A DNA stretch of 64,000 bases from Serinus canaria. Its lineage: Eukaryota; Chordata; Aves; Passeriformes; Fringillidae. The notes beneath the pieces are model-generated. The model had not been told where the DNA came from. It ran no database searches and saw nothing but the letters and a program-made list of their open reading frames with translations. Of the stretch, positions 35,725 through 48,720 are shown one piece after another; position 1 is the stretch's first letter; each line of letters begins with the position of its first letter. The DNA lies in NCBI RefSeq assembly GCF_022539315.1, contig NC_066338.1:1-64000 (forward strand), written 5' to 3'. Both the position numbers and the translations under genes were made by a program.

Positions 35725-36691
35725 GTTTAAACTTACTTTAATATAAGAAAGAAAAAAAGTTCGTGGACAATTTTTCTTTGTATCTTTCTAACCTCTTTAA
35801 AGCACTCCGTGGGGAATCTTACTTTTTCTTTTCGTCTCGGAGCTGGTAAGAACTCGACTAGCATTATGAAAAACGTCGCAGGATTCTTGCTGTGTTGGCA
35901 CAGTTTTTTCTTGAGAGAAAGCCTAGAAAAGCTTTTTCGCTAAGATGTAGGCGGTAAGAGCCGCAGAAGACGGGTTAACGCATCTCGCCGAAGGTAAGTG
36001 CCGGTTCCCGGCGACTTTCTGCAGAAGCCGCGGTCCGGAGCGCACCGCGACCGGCACAGTGCTATGTGCGCGAAAAAGCCGCTTCTTCTCTACCGGGAGA
36101 CGGAGAGCTCGGCAGATGCTGCGATGCATTAAAGGAAGGCAGAAAGCACCGGGATTGAGCGCACAGCTCTCAAACTGAGCCAGGACGAGAATTAACCACT
36201 TTCCAGACGTTTAAACTTACTTTAACATAGGAAGGAAAAAATGTTCCCGGACAACTTCTCTTTGCATCTTTCTAAGCTCTTTAAAGCACTCCGTGGGGAA
36301 TCTTACATTTTCTTTTCGTCTCGGAGCTGGTAAGAACTCGACTAGCATCATGAAAAACGTCGAAGGATTCTTGCTGTGTTGGCACAGTTTTTTCTTGAGA
36401 GAAAGCCTGGAAAAGCTTTTTCGCTAAGATGTAGGCGGCAAGAGCCGCAGAAGACGGTTACCGCATCTCGCCGAAGGTAGGTGCCGGTTCCCGGCGACTT
36501 TCTGCAGAAGCCGCGGTCCGGAGCGCACCGCGACCGGCACAGTGCTATGTGCGCGAAAAAGCCGCTTCTTCGCCTCCGGGAGACGGAGAGCTCGGCAGAT
36601 GCTGCGATGCATTAAAGGAAGGCAGAAAGCACCGGGATTGAGCGCACAGCACTCAAATTAATTCAGGATGAGAATTAACCACTTTCCAGAC
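35725..36691 (+). repeat. Adjacent unit pair with private variants
   Basis: The neighbouring units from 35725 and 36209 share GCATCTCGCCGAAGG, CCCGGCGACTTTCTGC, GGCACAGTGCTATGTGCG and GCTGCGATGCATTAAAGG. I do not see this combination elsewhere in the window. Confidence 0.85.
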
Positions 36692-39108
36692 GTTTTAACT
36701 TTCTTTAACATAGGAAGGAAAAAAAGTTCTCGGACAACTTTTCTTTGCATCTTTCTCAGTTCTTTGAAGCACTCCGTGGGGAATCTTGCTTTTTCTTTTC
36801 GTCTCGGAGCTGGTAAGAACTCGACTAGCATCATGAAAAACGTCGAAGGATTCTTGCTGTGTTGGCACAGTTTTTTCTTGAGAGGAAACCTGGAAAAGCT
36901 TTTTCGCTGAGATGTAGGCCGTAAGAGCCGCAGAAGAGCGGTTACCGCAACTCGCCGAACGTAAGTGCCGGTTCCCGGCGTCTTTCTGCAGAAGCCGCTG
37001 TCCGCAGCGCACCGCGACCGGCAAAATGCTCTGAGCGCGAAAAAGCCGCTTCTTCGCCTCCGGGCGACGGAGAGCTCGGCAGATGCTGCGATGTGTTAAA
37101 GGAAGGCAGAAAGCACCGGGATTGAGCACACAGCTCTCAAATTGAGTCAGGACGAGAATTAACCACTTTCCAGACGTTTAAACTTACTTTAACATAGGAA
37201 GGAAAAAAAGTTCCCGGACAACTTCTCTTTGCATCTTTCTAAGCTCTTTGAAGCAATCCGTGGGGAATCTTACTTTTTCTTTTCGTCTCGGAGCTGGTAA
37301 GAACTCGACTAACATCATGAAAAACGTCGAGGGATTCTTGCTGTGCTGGCACAGTTTTTTCTTGAGAGAAGGCCTGGAAAAGCGTTTTCGCTGAGATATA
37401 GCCGGCAACAGCCGCAGAAGATGGATTACCGCAACTCGCCGAAGGTAGGTGCCGGTTCCCGGCGTCTTTCTGCAGAAGCCGCGGTCTGGAGCGCACCGCG
37501 ACAGGCACAATGCTCTGTGCGCGAAAAAGCCACTTCTTCGCTACCGGGAGACGGAGAGCTCGGCAGATGCTGCGATGTGTTAAAGGAAGGCAGAAAGCAC
37601 CGGGATTGAGCGCACAGCTCTCAAACTGAGCCAGGACGAGAATTAACAACTTTCCCGACGTTTAAACTTACTTTAATATAAGAAAGAAAAAAAGTTCGTG
37701 GACAATTTTTCTTTGTATCTTTCTAACCTCTTTAAAGCACTCCGTGGGGAATCTTACTTTTTCTTTTCGTCTCGGAGCTGGTAAGAACTCGACGAGCATC
37801 ATGAAAACGTCAAAGGATTCTTTCTGTGTTGGCACAGTTTTTTCTTGAGAGAAAGCCTGGAAAAGTTTTTTCTCTAAGATGTAGGTGGTAAGAGCCGTAG
37901 AAGACCGGTTACCGCAACTCGCCGAAGGTAAGTGCCGGTTCCCGGCGTCTTTCGGCAGAAGCCGCGGTCCGGAGCGCACCGCGACGGCACAATGCTCTGT
38001 ACGCGAAAAAGCCGCTTCTTCGCTACCGGGAGACGGAGAGCTCGACAGATGCTGCGATGTGTTAAAGGAAGGCAGAGAGCACCGGGATTGAGCGCACAGC
38101 TCTCAAATTGAGCCAGGACGAGAATTAACCACTTTCCAGACGTTTAGACTTACTTTAACATAGGAAGGAAAAATAGTTCCCAGGCAACTTCTCTTTGCAT
38201 CTTTCTAAGGTATTTGAAGCACTCCCTGTGGAATCTTACTTTTTCTTTTCGTCTCGGAGCTGGTAAGAACTCGACTAGCATCATGAAAAACGACAAGGGA
38301 TTCTGGCTCTTCTAGCACAGTTTTTTCTTGAGAGGAAGCCTGGAAAAGCTTTTTCGCTGCGATGTAGGAGGCAAGATCCGCAGAAGAGCGGTTAACGCAA
38401 CTCGCCGAAGGTAGGTGCCGGTTCCCGGCATCTTTCGGCAGAAGACGCTGGCAGGAGCGCACCGCGACCGGCATAATGCTCTGTACGCGAAAAAGCCGCT
38501 TCTTCGCTACTGGGAGACGGAGAGCTCGACAGATGCTGCGATGTGTTAAAGGAAGGCAGAAAGCACCGGGATGGCGTGCACAGCTCTCAAACTGAGCCAG
38601 GACGAGAATTAACCACTTTCCAGACGTTTAAACTTACTTTAACATAAGAAGGGAAAAAAGTTCCCGGACAACTTCTCTTTGCATCTTTCTAAGCTATTTG
38701 AAGCACTCTGTGGGGAATCATACTTTTTATTTTCGTCTCGGAGCTGGTAAGAACTCGACTAGCATCATGAAAAACGTCAAAGGATTCTTGCTGTGCTGGC
38801 ACAGTTTTTTCTTGAGAGGAAGCCTGGAAAAGTTTTTCTCTAAGATGTAGGAGGCAAGAGCCGTAGAAGACCGGTTAACGCAACTCGCCGAAGGTAGGTG
38901 CCGGTTCCCGGCATCTTTCGGCAGAAGACGCAGGCGGGAGCGCACCGCGACCGGCACAATGCTCTGTACGCGAAAAAGCCGCTTCTTCGCTACCGGGAGA
39001 CGGAGAGCTCGACAGATGCTGCGATGTGTTAAAGGAAGGCAGAAAGCACCGGGATTGAGCGCACAGCTCTCAAATTGAGCCAGGACGAGAATTAACCACT
39101 TTCCAGAC

Positions 39109-40074
39109 GTTTAAACTTACTTTAACATAGGAAGGAAAAAAGTTCCCGGACAACTTCTCTTTGCATCTTTCTAAGCTCTTTGAAGCAATCCGTGGGGAAT
39201 CTTACTTTTCTTTTCGTCTCGGAGCTGGTAAGAACTCGACTAGCATCATGAAAAACGTCGAAGGATTCTTGCTGTGCTGGCACAGTTTTTTCTTGAGAGG
39301 AACCCTAGAAAATTTTTTTCTCTAAGATGTAGCCGGCAAGAGCCGCAGAAGACGGATTACCGCAACTCGCCGAATGTAAGTGCCGGTTCCCAGCGTCTTT
39401 CGGCAGAAGCCGCGGTCCGGAGCGCACCGCGAGCGGCACAATGCTCTGTGCGTGAAAAAGCCGCTTCTTCGCCTCCGGGCGACGGAGAGCTCGGCAGATG
39501 CTGCGATGTGTTAAAGGAAGGCAGAAAGCACCGGGATTGAGCGCACAGCTCTCAAACTGAGCCAGGACAAGACATAACCACTTTCCAGACGTTTAAACTT
39601 ACTTTAACATAGGAAGGAAAAAAAGATCTCGGACAACTTCTCTTTGCATCTTTCTAAGCTCTTTGAAGCAATCCGTGGGGAATCTTACTTTTTCTTTTCG
39701 TCTCGGAGCTGGTAAGAACTCGACTAGCATCATGAAAAACGTCGAAGGATTCTTGCTGTGCTGGCACAGTTTTTTCTTGAGAGGAACCCTAGAAAATTTT
39801 TTTCTCTAAGATGTAGCCGGCAAGAGCCGCAGAAGACGGATTACCGCAACTCGCCAAATGTAAGTGCCGGTTCCCAGCGTCTTTCGGCAGAAGCCGCGGT
39901 CCGGAGCGCACCGCGAGCGGCACAATGCTCTGTGCGTGAAAAAGCCGCTTCTTCGCTACCGGGAGACGGAGAGCTCGGCAGATGCTGCGATGTGTTAAAG
40001 GAAGGCAGAAAGCACCGGGATTGCGTGCACAGCTCTCAAACTGAGCCAGGACGAGAATTAACCACTTTCATGAC
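39109..40074 (+). repeat. Adjacent near-identical unit pair
   Basis: The units 39109-39590 and 39591-40074 share GAAGCAATCCGTGGGG, GAGGAACCCTAGAAAATTT, AATGTAAGTGCCGG and TTCCCAGCGTCTTTCGG over most of their length. This is a recent one-unit duplication. Confidence 0.88.
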
Positions 40075-41069
40075 GTTTAAACTTACTTTAACATAGGAAG
40101 GAAAAAAAGTTCCCGGACAACTTCTCTTTGCATCTTTCTAACCTCTTTAAAGCACTCCGTGGTGAATCTTACTTTTCTTTTCGTCTCGGAGCTGGTAAGA
40201 ACTCGACGAGCATCATGAAAAACATTGAAGGATTCTTGCTGTGCTGGCAAAGTTTTTTGTTGACAGAAAGACTGGAAAATTTTTTTCGCTAAGATGTAGG
40301 CAGGCAAGAGCCGTAGAAGACCAGTTAACGCAACTCGCCGAAGGTAAGTGCCGGTTCCCGGCGTCTTTCTGCAGAAGCCGCTGTCCGGAGCGCACCGCGA
40401 GCGGCAAAATGCTCTGTGCGTGAAAAAGCCGCTTCTTCGCTACCGGGAGACGGAGAGCTCGGCAGATGCTGCGATGTGTTATAGGAAGGCAAAAATCCGG
40501 GATTGCGTGCACAGCTCTCAAACTGAGCCAGGACAAGAACTATCCACTTTCCAGACTTTTAAACTTACTTTAACATAGGAAGGAACAAACGTTACCGGAC
40601 AACTTCTCTTTGCATCTTTCTAAGCTCTTTGAAGAGCTCCGTGGGGAATCTTGCTTTTTCTTTTCGTCTCGGAGCTGGTAAGAACTCGACGAGCATCATG
40701 AAAAACATTGAAGGATTCTTGCTGTGCTGGCAAAGTTTTTTGTTGAGAGAAAGACTAGAAAATCTTTTTCGCTAAGATGTAGGCGGCAAGACACGTAGAA
40801 GACCGGTTAACGCAACTCGCCGAAGGTAGTTGCCGGTTCCCGGCGTCTTTCGGCAGAAGCCGCGGTCCGGAGCGCACCGCGAGCGGCACAATGCTATGTG
40901 CGCGAAAAAGCCGCTTCTTCGCTACCGGGAGACGGAGAGCTCGGCAGATGCTGCGATGTGTTAAAGGAAGGCAGAAAGCACCGGGATTGCGTGCACAGCT
41001 CTCAAATTATACCAGGATGAGAATTAACCACTTTCCAGACGTTTAAACTTACTTTAACATAGGAAGGAA

Positions 41070-41520
41070 AAAAAGTTCTCGGACAACTTCTCTTTGCATC
41101 TTTCTAAGCTCTTTGAAGCACTCGGTGGGGAATCTTACATTTTCTTTTCGTCTGAGGCCTGGTAAGAACTCGACTAGTATCATGAAAAACGTCGAGGGAT
41201 TCTTGCTGTGCTGGCACAGATTTTTCTTGAGAGGAAGCCTGGAAAATCTTTCTCGCTGAGATGTAGGCGGTAAGAGCCGCAGAAGAGCGGTTACCGCAAC
41301 TCGCCGAAGGTAAGTGCCGGTTCCCGGCGTCTTTCTGCAGAAGCCGCTGTCCGGAGCGCAACGCGAGCGGCACAATGCTATCTGCGCGAAAAAGCCACTT
41401 CATCACTACCGGGAGACGGAGAGCTCGGCAGATGCTGCGATGTGTTAAAGGAAGGCAGAAAGCACCGGGATTGCGCGCACAGCTCTCAAATTATACCAGG
41501 ATGAGAATTAACCACTTTCC
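41070..41520 (+). repeat. Duplicated unit D, copy 2
   Basis: This is the partner of 35270-35720, 12 units away. It differs by single bases such as TTACATTTTC against TTACTTTTTC and GAGATGTAGG against GAGATATAGG. The unit just to its left also carries AAATTATACCAGGATG, so the shared segment may begin slightly earlier. Confidence 0.88.
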
Positions 41521-41696
41521 CGACGTTTAAACTTACTTTAACATAGGAAGGAAAAAAAGTTCTCGGACAACTTCTCTTTGCATCTTTCTAAGCTCTTTAA
41601 AGCACTCCGTGGGGAATCTTACTTTTTTTTTCGTCTCGGAGCTGGTAAGAACTCGACTATTATTATGAAAAACGTCAAAGGATTCTTTCTGTGTCG

Positions 41697-42196
41697 NNNN
41701 NNNNNNNNNNNNNNNNNNNNNNNNNNNNNNNNNNNNNNNNNNNNNNNNNNNNNNNNNNNNNNNNNNNNNNNNNNNNNNNNNNNNNNNNNNNNNNNNNNNN
41801 NNNNNNNNNNNNNNNNNNNNNNNNNNNNNNNNNNNNNNNNNNNNNNNNNNNNNNNNNNNNNNNNNNNNNNNNNNNNNNNNNNNNNNNNNNNNNNNNNNNN
41901 NNNNNNNNNNNNNNNNNNNNNNNNNNNNNNNNNNNNNNNNNNNNNNNNNNNNNNNNNNNNNNNNNNNNNNNNNNNNNNNNNNNNNNNNNNNNNNNNNNNN
42001 NNNNNNNNNNNNNNNNNNNNNNNNNNNNNNNNNNNNNNNNNNNNNNNNNNNNNNNNNNNNNNNNNNNNNNNNNNNNNNNNNNNNNNNNNNNNNNNNNNNN
42101 NNNNNNNNNNNNNNNNNNNNNNNNNNNNNNNNNNNNNNNNNNNNNNNNNNNNNNNNNNNNNNNNNNNNNNNNNNNNNNNNNNNNNNNNNNNNNNNN
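41697..42196. other. Assembly gap, 500 Ns (placeholder size)
   Basis: Exactly 500 Ns lie inside the array. The GTTTAAAC markers at 41525 and 42202 are 677 bp apart, about 194 bp more than one unit. The missing sequence should therefore be about 306 bp plus a whole number of units. The gap also hides the left boundary of duplicated block B. Confidence 0.97.
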
Positions 42197-44480
42197 CAGA
42201 CGTTTAAACTTACTTTAACATAGGGAGGAATAACGTTCCCAGACAACTTCTCTTTGCATCTTTCTAAGCTCTTTAAAGCACTCCGTGTGGAATCTTACTT
42301 TTTACTTTCGTCTCGGAGCTGGTAAGAACTCGACTAGCATTATGAAAAACGTCGAAGGATTCTTGATGTGCTGGCAGAGTTTTTTCTTGTGAGGAAGCCT
42401 GGAAAAATTTTTTCTCTAAGATGTAGCCGGCAAGAGCTGCAGAAGACGGGTTACCGCAACTCGCCGAAGGTAGGTGCGGGTTCCCGGCGTCTTTCGGCAG
42501 AAGCCGTGGTCCGGAGCGCACCGCGAGCGGCACAATGCTCTGTGCGCGAAAAAGCCGCTTCTTCGCAACCGGGAGACGGAGAGCTCGGCAGATGCTGCGA
42601 TGTGTTTAAGGAAGGCAGAAAGCACCGAGATTGTGTGCACAGCTCTCAAACTGAGCCAGGACAAGACATAACCACTTTCCCGACGTTTAAACTTACTTTA
42701 ACATAGGAAGGAAAAAACGTTCCTGGACAACTTTTCTTTGCATCTTTCCAAGCTTTTTAAAGCACTCCGTGGGGAATCTTACTTGATCTTTTCGTCTCGG
42801 AGCTGGTAAGAATTCGACGATTATTATGAAAATCGTCAAAGGATTCTTTCTGTGTTGGCACAGTTTTTTCTTGTGAGAAAGCCTGGAAAAGCTTTTTCGC
42901 TGAGATGTAGGCGGTAAGGGCCGCAGAAGAGCGGTTACCGCAAATCGCCAAAGGTAAGTGCAGGTTCCCGGCGTCTTTCTGCAGAAGCCGCGGTCCGGAG
43001 CGCACCGCGAGCGGCCCAATGCTCTGTGCGCGAAAAAGCCGCTTCTTCGCCTCCGGGCGACGGAGAGCTCGGCAGATGCTGCGATGTGTTAAAGGAAGGC
43101 AAAAAACACCAGGATTGCGTGCACAGCTCTCAAACTGAGCCAGGACAAGACATAACCACTTTCCAGACGTTTAAACTTACTTTAACAGAGGAAGGAATAA
43201 AAGTTCTCGGACAACTTTTCTTTGCATCTTTCTAAGCTCTTTAAAGCAGTCCGTGGGGAATCTTAATTTTTCTTTTCGTCTCGGAGCTGGTAAAAACTCG
43301 ACTAGCTTCATGAAAAACGTCGAAGGATTCTTGCTGTGCTGGCACAGTTTTTTCTTGAGAGGAAGCCTGGAAAAGCTTTTTTCTCTAAGATGTAGGTGGC
43401 AAGAGCCGTAGAAGACCGGTTAACGCAACTCGCCGAAGGTAGGTGCTGGTTCCCGGCGTCTTTCTGCAGAAGTTGCGGTCCGGAGCGCACCGCGACCGGC
43501 ACAATGCTCTGTGCGCGAAAAGCCGCTTCTTCGCTACCGGGAGACGGAGAGCTCGTCAGGTGCTGCGATGTTTTAAAGGAAGGCAGAATGCACCAGGATT
43601 GAGCGCACAGCTCTCAAATTGAGACAGGCTGAGAATTAACCACTTTCCAGACGTTTAAACGTACTTTAACATAGGAAGGAAAAAAAGTTCTAGGACAACT
43701 TTTCTTTGCACCTTTGGAAGCTATTTAAAGCACTCCGTGGGGAATCTTACTTTTTCTTTTTGTCTCGGAGCTGGTAAGAACTCGACTAACATTATGAAAA
43801 ACGTCGAGGGATTCTTGCTCTGCTGGCAGAGTTTTTTGTTTAGGGGAAGCCTGGAAAAGCTTTTTCGCTGAGATGTAGGCGGCAAGAGCTGCAGAAGAGC
43901 GGTTACCGCAACTCGCCGAACGTAAGTGCCAGTTCCCGGCGTCTTTTGGCAGAAGCCGCGGTCCGGAGCACACTGCCAACGGCACAATGCTCTGTGCGCG
44001 AAAAAGCCGCTTCTTCGCCTCCGGGAGACGGAGAGCTCGGCAGATGCTGCGATGTGTTAAAGGAAGGTAAAAAACACCGGGATTGCGTGGACAGCTCTCA
44101 AACTGAGCCAGGACAAGACACAAACAATTTCCCGACGTTTCAAATTACTTTAACATAGGAAGGGAAAAAAGTTCCCGGACAACTTCTCTTTGCATCTTTC
44201 TAAGCTATTTGAAGCACTCCGTGTGGAATCTTACTTTTTCTTTTCGTCTCGGAGCTGGTAAGAACTCCACTAGCATTATGAAAAACGTTGAGGGATTCTT
44301 GCTCTGCTGGCAGTGTTTTTTCTTGAGAGGAAGCCTGGAAAAGCTTTTTCGCTGAGATGTAGGCGGCAAGAGCCGTAGAAGAGCGGTTACAGCAACTCGC
44401 CGAAGGTAAGTGCCACTTCCCGGCATCTTTCGACAGAAGCCGTGGTCCGGAGCGCACCGCGACCGGCACAATGCTCTGTA
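42197..44480 (+). repeat. Duplicated block B, copy 1 (nearly five units)
   Basis: This block matches 54765-57048 at a constant offset of 12568 bp (26 units). Shared rare variants, in order, are ATAGGGAGGAATAACG, TTTTCTTGTGAGGAAGCC, GTGCGGGTTCC, GATGTGTTTAAGG, CTTTCCAAGCTTTT, CGACGATTATTATGAAAATC, CGCAAATCGCCAAAG, GCGGCCCAATG, TTAACAGA, GCAGAAGTTGCGG, AGCTCGTCAGGTGC, GTTTAGGGGAAGCC, CACACTGCCAACGGC and CGTTTCAAATTACTTT. The left end runs into the gap, so the block may be longer. Confidence 0.93.
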
Positions 44481-47149
44481 CGCGAAAAAGCCGCTTCTTC
44501 GCCTCCGGGCGACGGAGAGCTCGACAGATGCTGTGATGTGTTAAAGGAAGGCAGAATGCACCAGGATTGAGCGCACAGCTCTCAAATTGAGACAGGACGA
44601 GACATAAACACTTTCCAGACGTTTAAACTTACTTTAACATAGGAAGGGAAAAAAGTTCCCGGACAACTTCTCTTTGCATCTTTCTAAGCTCTTTGAAGCA
44701 CTCCGTGGGGAATCTTACTTCTTCTTTTTGTATCAGGCCTGGTAAGAACTCGACTAGTATCATGAAACTCGTCGAGGGATTCTTGCTCTGCTGGCACAGT
44801 TTTTCTTGAGAGGAAGCCTGGAAAAGCTTTTTCACTGAGATGTAGGCGGTAAGAGCTGCAGAAGAGCGGTTACCCCAACTCGCCGAAGGTAAGTGCCGGT
44901 TCCCGGCGTCTTTCAGCAGAAGCCGCGGTCCGGAGCGCACCGCGACCGGCACAATGCTCTGTGCGCGAAAAAGCCGCTTCTTCGCCTCCGGGAGACGGAG
45001 AGCTCGGCAGATGCTGCGATGTGTTAAAGGAAGGCAGAAAGCACCGGGATTGCGTGCACAGCTCTCAAACTGATCCAGGAAAAGACATAACCACTTTCCA
45101 GACGTTTAAACTTACTTTAACATAGGAAGGGAAAAATGTTCCCGGACAACTTCTCTTTGCATCTTTCTAAGCTCTTTAAGCACTCCGTGTGGAATCTTAC
45201 ATTTTCTTTTCGTCTCAGAGCTGGTAAGAACTCGACTAGCTTCATAAAAAACGTCGAGGTATTCTTGCTCTGCTAGCACAGTTTTTTCTTGAGAGGAAGC
45301 CTGGAAAAGCTTTTTCGCTGCGATGTAGGAGGCAAGAGCCGTAGAAGACCGGTTAACGCAACTCGCCGAACGTAAGTGCCGGTTCCCGGCGTCTTTCTGC
45401 AGAAGCCGCGGACCGGCGCGCACCGCCACCGGCACAATGCTCTGTGCGCGAAAAAGCCGCTTCTTTGCCTCCAGGCGACGGAGAGCTCGGCAGATGCTGC
45501 GATGTGTTAAAGGAAGGCAAAAAACACCGGGATTGCGTGCACAGCTCTCAAACTGAGCCAGGACAAGACATAACCACTTTCCAGACGTTTAATCTTACTT
45601 TAACATAGGAAGGGAAAAAAGTTCCTGGACAACATCTCTTTGCATCTTTCTAAGCTATTTGAAGCACTCCGTGGGTAATCTTACTTTTTATTTTGTCTCA
45701 GAGCTGGTAAGAACTCGACTAGCATTATGAAAAACGTCGAAGGATTCTTGATGTGTTGGCACAGTTTTTTCTTGACAGGAAGCCTGGAAAACCTTTTTTG
45801 CTGAGATGTAGGCCGTAAGAGCCACAGAAGACGGGTTAACGCAACTCGCCGAAGGTAAGTGCCGGATCCCGGCGTCTTTCGGCAAAAGCCGCTGTCCGCA
45901 GCGCACCGCGACCGGCACAATGCTCTGTGCGCGAAAAAGCCGCTTCATCGCTACCGGGAGACGGAGAGCTCGGCAGATGCTGCGATGTGTTAAAGGAAGG
46001 CAGAAAGCACCGGGATTGCGTGCACAGCTCTCAAACTGAGCCAGGAGGAGAACTAACCACTTTCCCGACGTTTAAACTTACTTTAACATAGGAAGGGAAA
46101 AATAGTTCCCAGGCAACTTCTCTTTGCATCTTTCTAAGCTCTTTGAAGCACTCCGTGTGGAATCTTACTTTTTATTTTCGTCTCAGGCCTGGTAAGAACT
46201 CGACAACTTCATAAAACACGTCGAAGGATTCTTGCTCTGCTAGCACAGTTTTTTCTTGAGAGGAAGCCTGGAAAAGCTTTTTCGCTGCGATGTAGGAGGC
46301 AAGAGCCGTAGAAGACCGGTTAACGCAACTCGCCGAAGGTAGGTGCCGGTTCCCGGCGTCTTTCTGCAGAAGCCGCGATCCGGAGCGCTCCGCGAGCGGC
46401 ACAGTGCTATGTGCGCGAAAAAGCCGCTTCATCGCTACCGGGAGACGGAGAGCTCGGCAGATGCTGCGATGTGTTAAAGGAAGGCAGAAAGCACCGGGAT
46501 TGCGCGCACAGCTCTCAAACTGAGCCAGGAGGAGAATTAACCACTTTCCCGACGTTTAAACTTACTTTAACATAGGAAGGAAAAAAAGTTCTCGGACAAC
46601 TTCTCTTTGCATCTTTCTAAGCTATTTGAAGCACTCCGCGGGGAATCTTACTTTTTCTTTTTGTCTCAGGCCTGGTAAGAACTCGACTATTATTATGAAA
46701 AACGTCGAAGGTTTCTTTCTGTTTTGGCGCAGTTTTTTCTTGAGAGAAAGCCTGGAAAAGTTTTTTCTCTTAGATGTAGGTGGCAAGAGCCGCAGTAGAC
46801 GGGTTAACGCAACTCGCCGAAGGTAAGTGCCGGTTCCCGGCGTCTTTCGGCAGAAGACGCGGTCCTGAGCGCACAGCGAGCGGCACAATGCTCTGTGCGC
46901 GAAAAAGCCGCTTCTTCTCTAGCGGGAGAGGGAGAGCTCGGCAGATGCTGCGATGTGTTAAAGGAAGGCAGAAAGCACCGGGATTGCATGCACAGCTCTC
47001 AAACTGAGCCAGGAGAAGAACTAACCACTTTCCAGACGTTTAAACTTACTTTTAAAATACGAAGGATAAAAAGTTCCCGGACAACATCTCTTTGCATCTT
47101 TCTAAGCTCTTTGAAGCACTCCGTGGGGAATCTTACTTTTTCTTTTCGT

Positions 47150-48720
47150 CTCGGAGCTGGTAAGAACTCGACGAGCTTCATAAATACGTCGAGGGACCCC
47201 TGCTGTGCTGGCACAGTTTTTTCTTGAGAGAAAGTCTCGAAAAGCTTTTTCGCTAAGATGTAGTCGGCAAGAGCCGTAGAAGACCGGTTAACGCAACTCG
47301 CCGAAGGTAGGTGCCGGTTCCCGGCGTCTTTCGGCAGAAGCCGCTGTCCGGAGCGCACAGCGACCGGCACAATGCTCTGTGCGCGAAAAAGCCGCTTCTT
47401 CGCCTCTGGGAGACGGAGAGCTCGGCAGATGCTGCGAGGTGTTAAAGGAAGGCAAAAAAACCGGGATTGTGTGGACAGCTCTCAAATTGAGCCAGGACGA
47501 GAATTAACCACTTTCCAGACGTTTAAACTTACTTTTAACATAGGAAGGAAAAAAAGTTCTCGGACAACTTCTCTTTGCATCTTTCTAAGCTATTTGAAGC
47601 ACTCCGTGTGGAATCTTACTTTTTCTTTTCGTCTCGGAGCTGGTAAGAACACGACTAGCATTATGAAAAACGTCGAGGGATTCTTGCTCTGCTGGCACAG
47701 TTTTTTCTTGAGAGGAAGCCTGGAAAAGCTTTTTCGCTGAGATGTAGGCCGTAAGAGCCGCAGAAGAGCGGTTACCGCAACTCGCCGAAGGTAGGTGCCG
47801 GTTCCCGGCGTCTTTCGGCAGAAGCCGCTGTCCGGAGCGCACAGCGACCGGCACAATGCTCTGTGCGCGAAAAAGCCGCTTCTTCGCCTCTGGGAGACGG
47901 AGAGCTCGGCAGATGCTGCGAGGTGTTAAAGGAAGGCAAAAAAACCGGGATTGTGTGGACAGCTCTCAAACTGAGCCAGGACAAGACATAACCACTTTCC
48001 AGACGTTTAAACTTACTTTAACATAGGAAGGGAAAAAAGTTCCCGGACAACTTCTCTTTGCATCTTTCTAAGGTATTTGAAGCACTCCCTGTGGAATCTT
48101 ACTTTTTCTTTTCGTCTCGGAGCTGGTAAGAACTCGTCTTGCTTCATAAAAAACGTCGAAGGATTCTTGCTCTGCTGGCACAGTTTTTTCTTGAGAGGAA
48201 GCCTGGAAAACCTTTTTTGCTGAGATGTAGGCCGTAAGAGCCGCAGAAGACGGGTTAACGCAACTCGCCGAAGGTAAGTGCCGGTTCCCGGCGTCTTTCG
48301 GCAGAAGACGCAGTCCTGAGCGCACCGCAAGCGGCACAATGCTCTGTGCGCGAAAAAGCCGCTTCTTCTCTAGCGGGAGACGGAGAGCTCGGCAGATGCT
48401 GCGATGTGTTAAAGGAAGGCAGAAAGCACCGGGATTGCATGCACAGCTCTCAAACTCAGCCTGGACAAGACATAACCACTTTCCAGACGTTTAAATTTAC
48501 TTTAACATAGGAAGGGAAAAAAGTTCCCGGACAACTTCTCTTTGCATCTTTCTAAGCTATTTGAAGCACTCCGTGTGGAATCTTACTTTTTCTTATCGTC
48601 TCGTAGCTGATAAGAACTCGACTAGCTTCATGAAAATCGTCGAGGGACCACTGCTGGGCTGGCACAATTTTTTCTTGAGAGAAAGACTAGAAAAGCTTTT
48701 TCGCTAAGATGTAGGCGGCA
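47150..48720 (+). repeat. Higher-order repeat block C, copy 1
   Basis: Just over three units match 51018-52588 at an offset of about 3868 bp (eight units). Shared variants in order are GAGGGACCCCTG with GAAAGTCTCGAAAAGC, GCTGCGAGGTGTTAAAGG, GAACACGACTAGCATTATG, GGAAAACCTTTTTTGCTGAG, GACGCAGTCCTGAGCGC, GTTTAAATTTACTTT, TTCTTATCGTCTCGTAGC and GCTGATAAGAACTCG. Similarity drops after about 48720. Confidence 0.9.

Larger units (their letters stand above)
32827..41696 (+). repeat. Array block of mixed units with pairwise duplicates
   Basis: There are 18 unit lengths from 32827 to 41525, mean 483.2 bp. Divergence rises again to the right of the core. Private variants link neighbours: GCATCTCGCC with GGCGACTTTCTGC and GATGCATTAAAGG (35725-36691), and GAGGAACCCTAGAAAA (39109-40074). 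TAATATAAGAAAGAAAAAAAG with TTCGTGGACAATTTTTC recurs at about 35741 and 37672, four units apart. The final bases before the gap read TGTGTCG where other units have TGTGTTGGC, which suggests a low-quality contig end. Confidence 0.93.
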
